Part shown: piece by piece, positions 1-5,563 of the stretch | Layout of the letters: every line of letters starts with the position of its first letter | How positions within the stretch are numbered: position 1 is the first letter of the stretch | Source: Blautia sp. | Lineage (GTDB): Bacteria > Bacillota > Clostridia > Lachnospirales > Lachnospiraceae | Length of the DNA stretch: 6,539 nucleotides | Direction of reading: 5' to 3' | Assembly: GCA_017420455.1 (NCBI GenBank) | Contig: JAFOJB010000244.1 | Span: forward strand, 1 to 6,539 | The notes under the pieces: model-generated | Seen by the model: the letters and a program-made list of their open reading frames with translations, nothing else | Told to the model about the DNA's origin: nothing | Databases searched by the model: none | Position numbers and translations under genes: made by a program

Positions 1-49
1 AAATCGTTGCCTGACATCTGGCAGCGTGCTTCCTCAAGCAGGAGACGAC

Positions 50-988
50 ATGACGAAAAACCATTTTTATTATCCTTCTGCAGATGGAAGGACGAAAATT
101 CATGCGATCCGATGGGACCCGGAGCAAAAACCTGCCGGGATCGTACAGATCATTCACGGGATGATAGAATTTATTGACCGGTATGACGCGTTCGCGAAGT
201 ACCTTGCAGAACATGGCTTCCTGGCGGTCGGAGAAGATCACCTGGGACATGGAGAATCGGTGGTATCCGATGCTTATCACGGATATTTCGGCAAGGACGG
301 AAATGCGTGGATGATAAAAGATATCCATCATCTGCGCGAAATGATGCAGGAAGAATTCCCGGATACCCCGTATCTGATCCTCGGCCACAGTATGGGATCA
401 TTTCTGGCCCTGCAGTATATCACAGAAGAGGATGCCCGGTTTGCAGAGGGCCTTGGCGGAGCCGCCATCCTGGGCACAGGATGGCAGCCGCCCGCCGCTC
501 TGGCGGCAGGAAAGCTGCTGGCAAAGGCCATGGGGACCGACAAGGTGGGAACAGCATCGCCTCTCCTCGAAAAGATCGCGATGGGAAGCTATCTGAAACG
601 GATCCCCCACCCGAGAACGGTTTCGGACTGGCTTACCAAAGATACCGAAATCGTCGATCAGTTTCGTAAAAATCCCTGGAATACGTTTCACTTCACCCCC
701 AATGCCTTCTATCATATGTTCAGCGGAATGCAGAAAGCACATGATCTCCGGCGCATGAAGAAGCTTCCGGAGGGGCTGCCCCTTCTGTTTGCCTCGGGAG
801 AGGAGGATCCTGTCGGCGGCTGGGGAAAAGGGGTAAGAAAAGCTTTCCGGGTATACGCGGAAAACACGAAATGCAAGGTGGATCTCCTGCTGTATCCAGG
901 CTGCAGACACGAGATCCTGAATGAAACGGAACGAAAAGAAGTGTTCCGGGATCTCAGACTCTTTTTCGAACACTGCCTCGGCGAATGA
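50..988 (+). CDS. alpha/beta hydrolase, monoacylglycerol lipase / S33-like
   Basis: A 312-residue cytoplasmic serine hydrolase of the Hydrolase_4 group (monoacylglycerol lipase / lysophospholipase-like), expected to cleave an ester or similar bond of an unknown small substrate. Seen in the sequence: an oxyanion-hole type HGM at residues 36-38, the stretch GEDHLGHGES at 61-70, the nucleophile elbow GHSMGS with Ser114, an acidic residue Asp253 in GEEDP, and His287 in CRHEILNE, giving a complete Ser-Asp-His triad in the right order. Residues 140-225 form the variable lid region. No signal peptide or membrane segment is visible. The ATG at 50 is chosen because AGGAG (40-44) lies 5 bases upstream and the protein then begins just before the first beta strand. 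A GTG at 26 is in frame and the frame stays open to the window edge, so a longer start cannot be fully excluded. The family call is firm; the substrate is unknown. Confidence 0.93.
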   Translation: MTKNHFYYPSADGRTKIHAIRWDPEQKPAGIVQIIHGMIEFIDRYDAFAKYLAEHGFLAVGEDHLGHGESVVSDAYHGYFGKDGNAWMIKDIHHLREMMQEEFPDTPYLILGHSMGSFLALQYITEEDARFAEGLGGAAILGTGWQPPAALAAGKLLAKAMGTDKVGTASPLLEKIAMGSYLKRIPHPRTVSDWLTKDTEIVDQFRKNPWNTFHFTPNAFYHMFSGMQKAHDLRRMKKLPEGLPLLFASGEEDPVGGWGKGVRKAFRVYAENTKCKVDLLLYPGCRHEILNETERKEVFRDLRLFFEHCLGE

Positions 989-1012
989 TCCGGACCCTCC
1001 GGGACAGCCGGA

Positions 1013-1038
1013 AGGATCCCGGATGTATCAGGGATCCT
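1013..1038. repeat. short inverted repeat downstream of the hydrolase
   Basis: AGGATCCC (1013-1020) and GGGATCCT (1031-1038) form a perfect 8-base inverted repeat around a 10-base loop, 24 bases after the hydrolase stop codon. No T-run follows (the next bases are GTTCCCGCGG), so it is not a canonical intrinsic terminator. It may stabilise the 3' end of the transcript or be chance. Confidence 0.3.
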
Positions 1039-1082
1039 GTTCCCGCGGCACATCCCTTATGATGATACCGGTGAAACATAAG

Positions 1083-1173
1083 AGCAGCACTGCGCCTTCT
1101 TTTCTGTACAGGCATCCGTATCGGCGTCACCGTACAGAAGCAGTCTGAAGGTGCAGTGCTGCTGACTATTTTT
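1083..1173 (+). terminator. long hairpin plus T-run, probable terminator of the hydrolase, possibly bidirectional
   Basis: The outer arms 1083-1099 and 1147-1163 pair over 17 positions with a single G-T wobble. Inside them, 1102-1109 (TTCTGTAC) pairs perfectly with 1132-1139 (GTACAGAA). The 81-base structure is followed on the + strand by GACTA and then TTTTT (1169-1173), which supports termination of the hydrolase transcript. On the minus strand the bases after the stem (CTTATGTTTCACC) have no clean T-run, so termination of the converging minus-strand transcript is less certain. The structure is much longer than a usual intrinsic terminator. Confidence 0.65.
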
Positions 1174-1261
1174 AACCACCGTTTCCATTCAGAATATCCA
1201 TCACACGATGGCATTCTGTCTTCACTTCCTCCGGCATTTTAAAGGGCAGGAACATGATCAT
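1172..1261 (-). CDS. possible small ORF, 29 residues
   Basis: A 29-codon minus-strand frame starts at the ATG at 1259-1261, with AAGGA five bases upstream and a second in-frame ATG two codons later. It reads MIMFLPFKMPEEVK, then TECHRVMDILNGNGG, and stops with TAA at 1172-1174. It lies 31 bases downstream of the exported-protein gene on the same strand and ends 8 bases before the long hairpin. The composition (hydrophobic start, then EEVK...CHRVMDIL) looks protein-like, with one cysteine and a Gly-rich end. I recognise no family. It may be a real small protein translated from the tail of the upstream transcript, the remnant C-terminus of a lost gene, or chance. The plausible ribosome binding site is the main argument for it; the short length is the main argument against. 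Confidence 0.28.
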   Translation of the reverse strand: MIMFLPFKMPEEVKTECHRVMDILNGNGG

Positions 1262-1292
1262 ACATTTCCTTCTGACAGGGTTTGAAAAACTC

Positions 1293-2018
1293 CTATTTAT
1301 TAATCTTATAGGTCAGTTCGTTTCCGCCAAGATTTATCTCCAGGTACAATGGAGACTTTGTATCTGAGACCACATAGTTCGGAAGTGTACAGCCGATGAT
1401 ATAGTGGCCTGTATAAAGCATGTCAATGTCATGCGTCTTTCCCGGATTCAGCACGATGGTATTCGGATAATCCTCCGGATTTCCCACACTGCGCCTTACA
1501 CCGCGGTCGGAGGTGCTTTTGTCGATAAGATCCGTATCGATCTGCCGTATCCAGCCAATAAACTCATATTCCTCTTTGTAGGTAACCTTTACCGAAATCT
1601 CTTCAATAAAGTCAACCGGCGTTTTCTGCAGGTTGGTGATATCCATGGCCAGCCAGGCAAACTGCGCGTTATCTCCGGATTCCATCCAGCCTGCGTCTGT
1701 AAAACGCCAGCTGTCAGATGACATGTGGCTGTCCGAGTAGCTGGCAACCACATCCATGTTCCAGCCTCCTCTGTTAACTGCGCTATAATCTCCGCTCTCG
1801 CCAAACTGCGCAAAAAAGTCGTAATAAAAGAACTCGATGGGCATTATAGATGCGTAGCCATCGATCGGATAAACAGTCCCCAGCTTTATGTCATCCAGCG
1901 ACACTGTATCTGCGGCAGTTTCTTCACCGATCATCACAACGGATAAGTCTCCGGCGTAAGCAGGCAGCGATGACATGACAAGCGACAGTCCCAAAGCAGC
2001 AGCTAAAGCCTTTTTCAT
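1293..2018 (-). CDS. exported protein of unknown function
   Basis: A 241-residue protein with a classical Sec signal peptide: MKK, a hydrophobic stretch at about residues 4-17, and a likely cut after AYA at 20-22. There is no cysteine at the cut site, so it is probably secreted or wall-associated rather than a lipoprotein. The mature part contains no motif I can assign to an enzyme. Residues 115-150 (FAWLAMDITNLQKTPVDF, then a beta-rich stretch) and 185-240 (VLNPGKTHDIDML and a strand-rich end) resemble the pattern of small Ig-like beta-sandwich domains found in exported Firmicutes proteins of the DUF4352/DUF5067 sort; that is inference from pattern only. A single cysteine (Cys210) excludes an internal disulfide. 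The ATG at 2016-2018 is chosen because it precedes the signal peptide. AAAGGAG lies 12 bases upstream, longer than usual. The frame is open further upstream to 2099, but no better start or signal peptide is found there. Confidence 0.88.
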   Translation of the reverse strand: MKKALAAALGLSLVMSSLPAYAGDLSVVMIGEETAADTVSLDDIKLGTVYPIDGYASIMPIEFFYYDFFAQFGESGDYSAVNRGGWNMDVVASYSDSHMSSDSWRFTDAGWMESGDNAQFAWLAMDITNLQKTPVDFIEEISVKVTYKEEYEFIGWIRQIDTDLIDKSTSDRGVRRSVGNPEDYPNTIVLNPGKTHDIDMLYTGHYIIGCTLPNYVVSDTKSPLYLEINLGGNELTYKINK

Positions 2019-2107
2019 AAATACAGCACACTCCTTTCTTTGCCCAAAACGAAAAGAATTTTCCGGGTGAACAGCCCGGCCCGACCTCCATATGGTCATT
2101 TTTCATA

Positions 2108-2136
2108 ATTATAGCATAGAAGCAATACCGGAACAA
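2108..2136 (-). promoter_or_regulatory. sigma-A-type promoter for the exported protein
   Basis: On the minus strand TTGTTC (2131-2136) is followed after exactly 17 bases by a perfect TATAAT (2108-2113). Transcription would start near 2101, giving a leader of about 83 bases. That leader contains a small 5-bp inverted repeat (CCGGG 2063-2067 / CCCGG 2075-2079). Nothing in it looks like a known riboswitch. Confidence 0.75.
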
Positions 2137-2246
2137 GAACTTTTGACCGTAAATTCCTCTTTGCGGCTGTGTTTTCAAGGCACAAATCCCGAATTTATGA
2201 GGACCGTTTACTTTTTTTCATCGCAATATGCAAACTCCGGGAAACG

Positions 2247-2255
2247 TGATATAAT
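2247..2255 (+). promoter_or_regulatory. extended -10 promoter for the phosphodiesterase operon
   Basis: TGATATAAT (2247-2255) is a perfect extended -10 element (TG, one base, TATAAT). No recognisable -35 box lies 16-18 bases upstream, as is usual for this promoter class. The predicted start near 2262 gives a leader of about 30 bases before the ATG at 2292. The 2019-2291 gap therefore holds two divergent promoters; the stretch 2137-2246 between them shows nothing else I can name. Confidence 0.65.
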
Positions 2256-2291
2256 ACTGAAAAAGCCGATTTTATGGAGAAAGGGAAACAG

Positions 2292-3101
2292 ATGGAAAGA
2301 ACAAAAATCTGGGCGCATCGGGGTGCTGTGGAGTATGCGCCGGAAAATACACTGGAGGCATTTGAGGCAGCCGTAAGGCTTGGCGCGGACGGGATCGAGC
2401 TTGACATACATCTGACAAAGGACCGGGAGATCGTGGTCATACATGACGAACGTCTGGAAAGAACAAGCAGCGGAAAAGGCTATGTAAAGGATTACACCCT
2501 GGCGCAGCTTCGGGAAATGGATTTTTCCCGGGGAACCTCTTTCGGAGGAGAACGGCGCTATCAGATTCCCACAATGCGGGAGGTTTTTGAGCTGATCAGG
2601 CCGACCGCACTGACGATCAACATCGAATTAAAAACGAATGTGTTCCGTTACAGGGGAATTGAGCGGAAGGTTATGGCTATGGCTGCGGAATATGGTATGA
2701 GCGGCAGGGTATGCTATTCTTCCTTCAATCGCGTTTCCATCGAAACCATCCATCTGCTCGATCCCCATGCTGCTGTCGGTTTTCTGTATACCGAAGCTGT
2801 TACGCTCATGCCTGTGTTTGCAAAGAATCTGGGAATCAGCGCTCTGCATCCGGCCTTCTACAGCCTGCTGCTTCCGGATTATATGAAAAATTGCCGGGAA
2901 AACGGGATCGACGTGAATGTATGGACCATCGATACAGAAGAGCAGATGCGCGTCTGTTTCCTTGCCGGTGTAAACGCCGTCATCACCAATTATCCGGACA
3001 AGGCCAGAAAAGTGCTGGAAGAAACCCATGAAACAGATCTGGACATAGAAACGATAAAAAGGAGATATCTTGCTGAAAAATGGATGCCGAAAAAAGACTG
3101 A
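2292..3101 (+). CDS. glycerophosphodiester phosphodiesterase (GDPD)
   Basis: A 269-residue cytoplasmic GDPD, which hydrolyses glycerophosphodiesters from lipid breakdown to glycerol 3-phosphate and an alcohol. All hallmark parts are visible: AHRG with His9-Arg10, PENT at 17-20, the metal-binding ELD with Glu36 and Asp38, HDE with His51, IELKT with Glu112 and Lys114, and the C-terminal VNVWTID (Trp211) and TNYPD (232-236) of the closing strands. The length is normal for the short bacterial form; there is no signal peptide or membrane anchor, so it should act on imported substrates. The ATG at 2292 is preferred over the in-frame ATG at 2274 because AAGGG (2281-2285) lies 6 bases before it, and the protein then begins right at the first strand. 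The last 20 residues (ETIKRRYLAEKW...) are a charged tail beyond the domain. The gene overlaps the acetyltransferase by 22 bases, indicating co-transcription. Confidence 0.95.
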   Translation: MERTKIWAHRGAVEYAPENTLEAFEAAVRLGADGIELDIHLTKDREIVVIHDERLERTSSGKGYVKDYTLAQLREMDFSRGTSFGGERRYQIPTMREVFELIRPTALTINIELKTNVFRYRGIERKVMAMAAEYGMSGRVCYSSFNRVSIETIHLLDPHAAVGFLYTEAVTLMPVFAKNLGISALHPAFYSLLLPDYMKNCRENGIDVNVWTIDTEEQMRVCFLAGVNAVITNYPDKARKVLEETHETDLDIETIKRRYLAEKWMPKKD

Positions 3102-3766
3102 AAAACGGACTGTTGTTTGCTCCGGGAGACTCTTCGCTCCGGGAGATGAAAAGAAAAGCGCATAATCTGAATCTGGATTACAACCGCACTTACGAGGATG
3201 AGGTGGAAAAGAGAGCAGAAATCCTGCGAAGTCTCCTGGGAAGTCTTGGAGAAGGAAGCTTCCTGCAGGGTCCGGTGACCTTTCACTATGGGGTGCACAC
3301 CAGCATCGGAAAGGGCTGCTTTATCAATTTCAATATCACCATCCAGGATGACGCTTCCGTAGAGATCGGAGACAACTGCAATCTCGGTCCCAATGTGACG
3401 ATCGTCACGCCGGTGCATCCCATGCTGGCTTCCGAAAGGCATCTCATGCTGGATGAAAACGGTGTTCCCGGTCATTTCTGCTATGCCAGGCCCGTGAAAA
3501 TCGGACATGACTGCTGGATCGGGGCGAACGTGGTTGTGTGTCCCGGAGTCACCATAGGCGAAAACTGCGTGATCGGTGCCGGAAGCGTGGTGACGAAGGA
3601 TATTCCGGCCGGCTCCTTCGCGGCCGGAAATCCCTGCAGAGTCATCCGGCCCATCACGGAAGCGGACAGCATGGCACATTTCCCGGAACGGCTCGGAGGA
3701 TACGGAGTGATGGTACAGGATTTTGCAGAAAACACAGAACAAATCACCGGACAGGGTACCCTGTGA
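3080..3766 (+). CDS. maltose/galactoside O-acetyltransferase family (LbH)
   Basis: A 228-residue hexapeptide-repeat acetyltransferase that moves acetyl from acetyl-CoA to a hydroxyl of a sugar. The N-terminal cap (residues 3-52, EKRLKNGLLF... to RAEILRSLLG) matches the Mac domain pattern of maltose and galactoside acetyltransferases. The left-handed beta-helix follows at about 60-190, with the NFNITIQD block (Asn85), TPVHPM containing the expected catalytic His113, DCWIGANV with Trp146, and the closing VIGAGSVVTKDIPAGSFAAGNP stretch. The true acceptor is unknown; family members are often promiscuous. About 35 residues after the helix form a tail. The start at 3080 is fixed by an in-frame TGA at 3074. 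Its Shine-Dalgarno (AAGGAG ending at 3064) is 15 bases away, and the ATG lies inside the phosphodiesterase gene, so translational coupling is likely. Confidence 0.94.
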   Translation: MDAEKRLKNGLLFAPGDSSLREMKRKAHNLNLDYNRTYEDEVEKRAEILRSLLGSLGEGSFLQGPVTFHYGVHTSIGKGCFINFNITIQDDASVEIGDNCNLGPNVTIVTPVHPMLASERHLMLDENGVPGHFCYARPVKIGHDCWIGANVVVCPGVTIGENCVIGAGSVVTKDIPAGSFAAGNPCRVIRPITEADSMAHFPERLGGYGVMVQDFAENTEQITGQGTL

Positions 3767-3770
3767 TTTT
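3741..3770 (+). terminator. hairpin over the acetyltransferase stop codon, weak terminator candidate
   Basis: ACAGGGTACCCTGT (3751-3764) is a perfect 14-base palindrome. AAATC (3741-3745) and GATTT (3765-3769) can extend the stem past a 5-base bulge, and the 3' side ends in TTTT. It overlaps the last codons and stop of the acetyltransferase. The T-run is short, so this is a tentative terminator for the two-gene + strand unit. Confidence 0.4.
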
Positions 3771-3795
3771 CCCCGGCGCCTTTTCTATACTTTCA

Positions 3796-3835
3796 GTGCA
3801 GAAAGACATCCTTGCGCTGAAGGGTCTTTTTGCAC
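3796..3835. terminator. hairpin between converging genes, probable bidirectional terminator
   Basis: GTGCAGAAAGAC (3796-3807) pairs with GTCTTTTTGCAC (3824-3835) over 12 positions with one wobble. After a 2-base bulge, CCTT/AAGG closes a 6-base loop (GCGCTG). The structure fills the gap between the acetyltransferase (+) and the MBL hydrolase (minus), whose stop codon lies only 6 bases beyond it. The T-run is within the stem rather than after it, so its efficiency is uncertain. Confidence 0.45.
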
Positions 3836-3840
3836 CGGAA

Positions 3841-4674
3841 TCATCTGTTTTTGATTTCGATCCGGTCGAGAATGCCCTGTGGTCCGACATTCTGATGTGT
3901 CAGGTACATTCTCGCAACGTCCTCTATGAAGGTTCTGTCCGCCCCTGTTTTCCTCCGGATCTGGTCCAGGCTGTTCTTCTTATCGATATATTTCATGATC
4001 CGGACAGTAAGGGCATACAGATCTTTTTCCGTCCTCTGGTGCTTTTGTGCTTCCTGATCCTCTCCATACTTCCCGGGGTTCTCCCAATTCTCCAGCACAG
4101 CTTTCCTGGCATGTCCGTAATACAGGGTTTTCGGATGCATCGCAAGGAGCCTTGCCCATGTTTTTCCAATCTCTGTTCCCTGATGCAGCTCCAGCTCATA
4201 AAGAGGGTTCAGGTCGCCTACAAAAAAAGTGCCATCGTCTAGACACAGAGAAATGCTGTCGTCGCTATGCCCCGGTGTATGGAGTATTTCGCCATCGATC
4301 CCAAGTTCCTTCAGAAACGCCCTTCCATCAGACATTGGGAGCCTCCTTACCTTATCGTCCACGATGGGGATATAATGATCTTTCCTGTTTCTTGCGAAGA
4401 TCGCATCCGATTCGTGAATGAAAGCCGATTGTACCTCCATGACAACGATAACCGGCCCGAGTTCTGCAATCTCCTGGGCGATTCCCATATGGTCCGGATG
4501 AAAATGTGAGAGCAGAATATAATCCATCTCCTGCACAGGAATCCCGATCTCTCCCGCTGCCCTGCAGAAGGCCGGAAACGTGCCTGCCCATCCCGTATCA
4601 AACAGAATACGCCCCTTCTCTCCTTCGATCAGATATGTATTTGTTCCGGAATACCTTAATTCGTATATCTTCAT
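3841..4674 (-). CDS. MBL-fold metallo-hydrolase
   Basis: A 277-residue metallo-beta-lactamase-fold hydrolase, cytoplasmic by its lack of a signal. Metal ligands are complete: HFHPDH at 57-62 (His57, His59, Asp61, His62), His136 in TPGHSDDS, Asp154 in FVGDLN, and His188 in YYGHA. The order and spacing fit the glyoxalase II / quorum-quenching-like branch, but the substrate cannot be read from the sequence. After the fold, residues about 200-277 add a charged linker (EDQEAQKHQRTEKD) and a helical C-terminal domain (IMKYIDKKNSLDQIRRKTGAD...) that resembles the small winged-helix-like tails seen in some MBL proteins; that part is inference. The ATG at 4672-4674 has GAGAGG 7 bases upstream. It follows the histidine phosphatase by 40 bases on the same strand with no terminator between, so the two are probably one operon. 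Confidence 0.93.
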   Translation of the reverse strand: MKIYELRYSGTNTYLIEGEKGRILFDTGWAGTFPAFCRAAGEIGIPVQEMDYILLSHFHPDHMGIAQEIAELGPVIVVMEVQSAFIHESDAIFARNRKDHYIPIVDDKVRRLPMSDGRAFLKELGIDGEILHTPGHSDDSISLCLDDGTFFVGDLNPLYELELHQGTEIGKTWARLLAMHPKTLYYGHARKAVLENWENPGKYGEDQEAQKHQRTEKDLYALTVRIMKYIDKKNSLDQIRRKTGADRTFIEDVARMYLTHQNVGPQGILDRIEIKNR

Positions 4675-4714
4675 CGGTCTTCCTCTCCCCCTGCAGTTAT
4701 TGCAGCATCCTTCT

Positions 4715-5446
4715 TCAGTCGTGGCGCTCTTCTTTGTTCATCCAGCATTCACAGAACCTTCCCGCGAAAGCCGGAGGTTCGCCGTGCATGGTCAGATGGG
4801 ATATATCACCGAATCCGTTCAGCCGGAAATGTGCTGTCCCTTCCCTTCGCTCCTCCGTAGTCAGAGTCGTCACAGAGGAAGGCGGCGCCATCAGGTCATG
4901 CCATAAAAGCATGGGAGAGAAATGGAGCAGATGAGAAAGCATCACACACTGTACGCCGAAATGACAGAACAGCGCCACTGTCTCTGTGTTCGGGCGGACC
5001 GCCCGGTAGATTTCTCCCTCCCGTACATAGCCGTGGGAAGCCAGGAGCTGATCCAGGTTTTCTGTGACCCATCTGTATTCTTTTTCTACTTCCGCCCTGG
5101 CCAGACGTTCATTCTCAAACCAGTGATTTCTGGAAAAGAATCTCTCTTCCGCAGTCCAGTCCTGAGGAAGCCAGTCCCAGACGATCATCTTTTTCGTCGT
5201 TACATCCGGCCGGTCGATCAGCTTGTCGAATTCCCGCAGCCACTCCTTTTCCACCGCGGTTTTCCCGATTTTTCCGAGCGTCAGTCCCGCTGTGTCCTTC
5301 GCCCGTCCAAGGGGGGAAACATAAACATGATCGATCGGCACATTCGCCAGGTGCTCCGAAAGGTATTCGGCTTCCCGCCACCCCTTTTCCGTCAGAGAAT
5401 CAATCGCATAATCCGGATCCGCATGCCGGATGATCAGTAATTTCAT
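4715..5446 (-). CDS. histidine phosphatase family protein
   Basis: A 243-residue member of the histidine phosphatase (phosphoglycerate mutase-like) superfamily, using a phospho-histidine intermediate to remove phosphate from an unknown substrate. Seen: the RHAD motif with Arg7 and His8 right at the N-terminus, LTEKGWREAEYL at 18-29, the second arginine Arg48 in SPLGRAKDTA, a likely acid donor Glu72 in WLREF, and the second catalytic histidine His162 in LFCHFG. Residues 75-150 form an insert rich in Trp and charged residues, probably the cap over the active site. The ATG at 5444-5446 fits the family start exactly; AAAGGAG is 13 bases upstream, which is long. The frame remains open up to an ATG at 5521, which would add 25 residues with no family counterpart. 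A terminator lies just 25 bases upstream (see findings). It is probably co-transcribed with the MBL hydrolase. Confidence 0.93.
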   Translation of the reverse strand: MKLLIIRHADPDYAIDSLTEKGWREAEYLSEHLANVPIDHVYVSPLGRAKDTAGLTLGKIGKTAVEKEWLREFDKLIDRPDVTTKKMIVWDWLPQDWTAEERFFSRNHWFENERLARAEVEKEYRWVTENLDQLLASHGYVREGEIYRAVRPNTETVALFCHFGVQCVMLSHLLHFSPMLLWHDLMAPPSSVTTLTTEERREGTAHFRLNGFGDISHLTMHGEPPAFAGRFCECWMNKEERHD

Positions 5447-5471
5447 ACAATCCAGAAATCTCCTTTCCACA

Positions 5472-5500
5472 TAAAAAGGGGAGGCTTTGCAGCCTCCCCT
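5472..5500 (-). terminator. strong intrinsic terminator downstream of the PG-binding gene
   Basis: On the minus strand AGGGGAGGCT and AGCCTCCCCT form a perfect 10-bp stem with a 4-base loop, followed directly by TTTT A. It lies about 64 bases past the stop of the PG-binding gene, which it should terminate, but also only 25 bases before the ATG of the histidine phosphatase. A second small inverted repeat, GCCGG/CCGGC (5502-5514), sits just upstream of it. Confidence 0.85.
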
Positions 5501-5528
5501 GGCCGGAATCCGGCAGTGCATTTTTGTT

Positions 5529-5557
5529 ATTATATCTTTATATCTTTACCGGATGGA
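5529..5557 (-). promoter_or_regulatory. weak promoter candidate upstream of the histidine phosphatase
   Basis: A perfect TATAAT on the minus strand (5529-5534) lies in the AT-rich gap after the PG-binding gene. The hexamer 17 bases upstream (5552-5557, TCCATC) is a poor -35 and there is no TG extension, so the site could be chance. If used, transcription starts at about 5521-5522 and must pass the terminator at 5472-5500 to reach the phosphatase gene. Confidence 0.3.
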
Positions 5558-5563
5558 CGCTGA

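Noticed and set aside
26..49. GTG start at 26, giving 8 extra residues to the hydrolase
   Set aside because: The ATG at 50 has AGGAG directly upstream; the GTG has none and the extra residues have no role in the fold.
398..973. Minus-strand open frame (191 codons) opposite the hydrolase
   Set aside because: Antisense to a gene with a complete catalytic triad; composition is that of a reverse-complement shadow.
921..1148. Plus-strand frame (75 codons) through the hydrolase end and the long hairpin
   Set aside because: No ribosome binding site, begins inside the hydrolase gene, and most of it is hairpin sequence.
1083..1163. Long hairpin as a transposon-derived MITE
   Set aside because: No target-site duplication flanks it, and copy number cannot be judged from one window.
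2990..3742. Long minus-strand open frame (250 codons) opposite the acetyltransferase
   Set aside because: Antisense shadow of a clear hexapeptide-repeat enzyme; its translation has no domain logic and no ribosome binding site was found.
3538..4242. Plus-strand open frame (234 codons) spanning the end of the acetyltransferase and the MBL gene
   Set aside because: It runs through two unrelated well-supported genes in the wrong frame and strand; no start signal.
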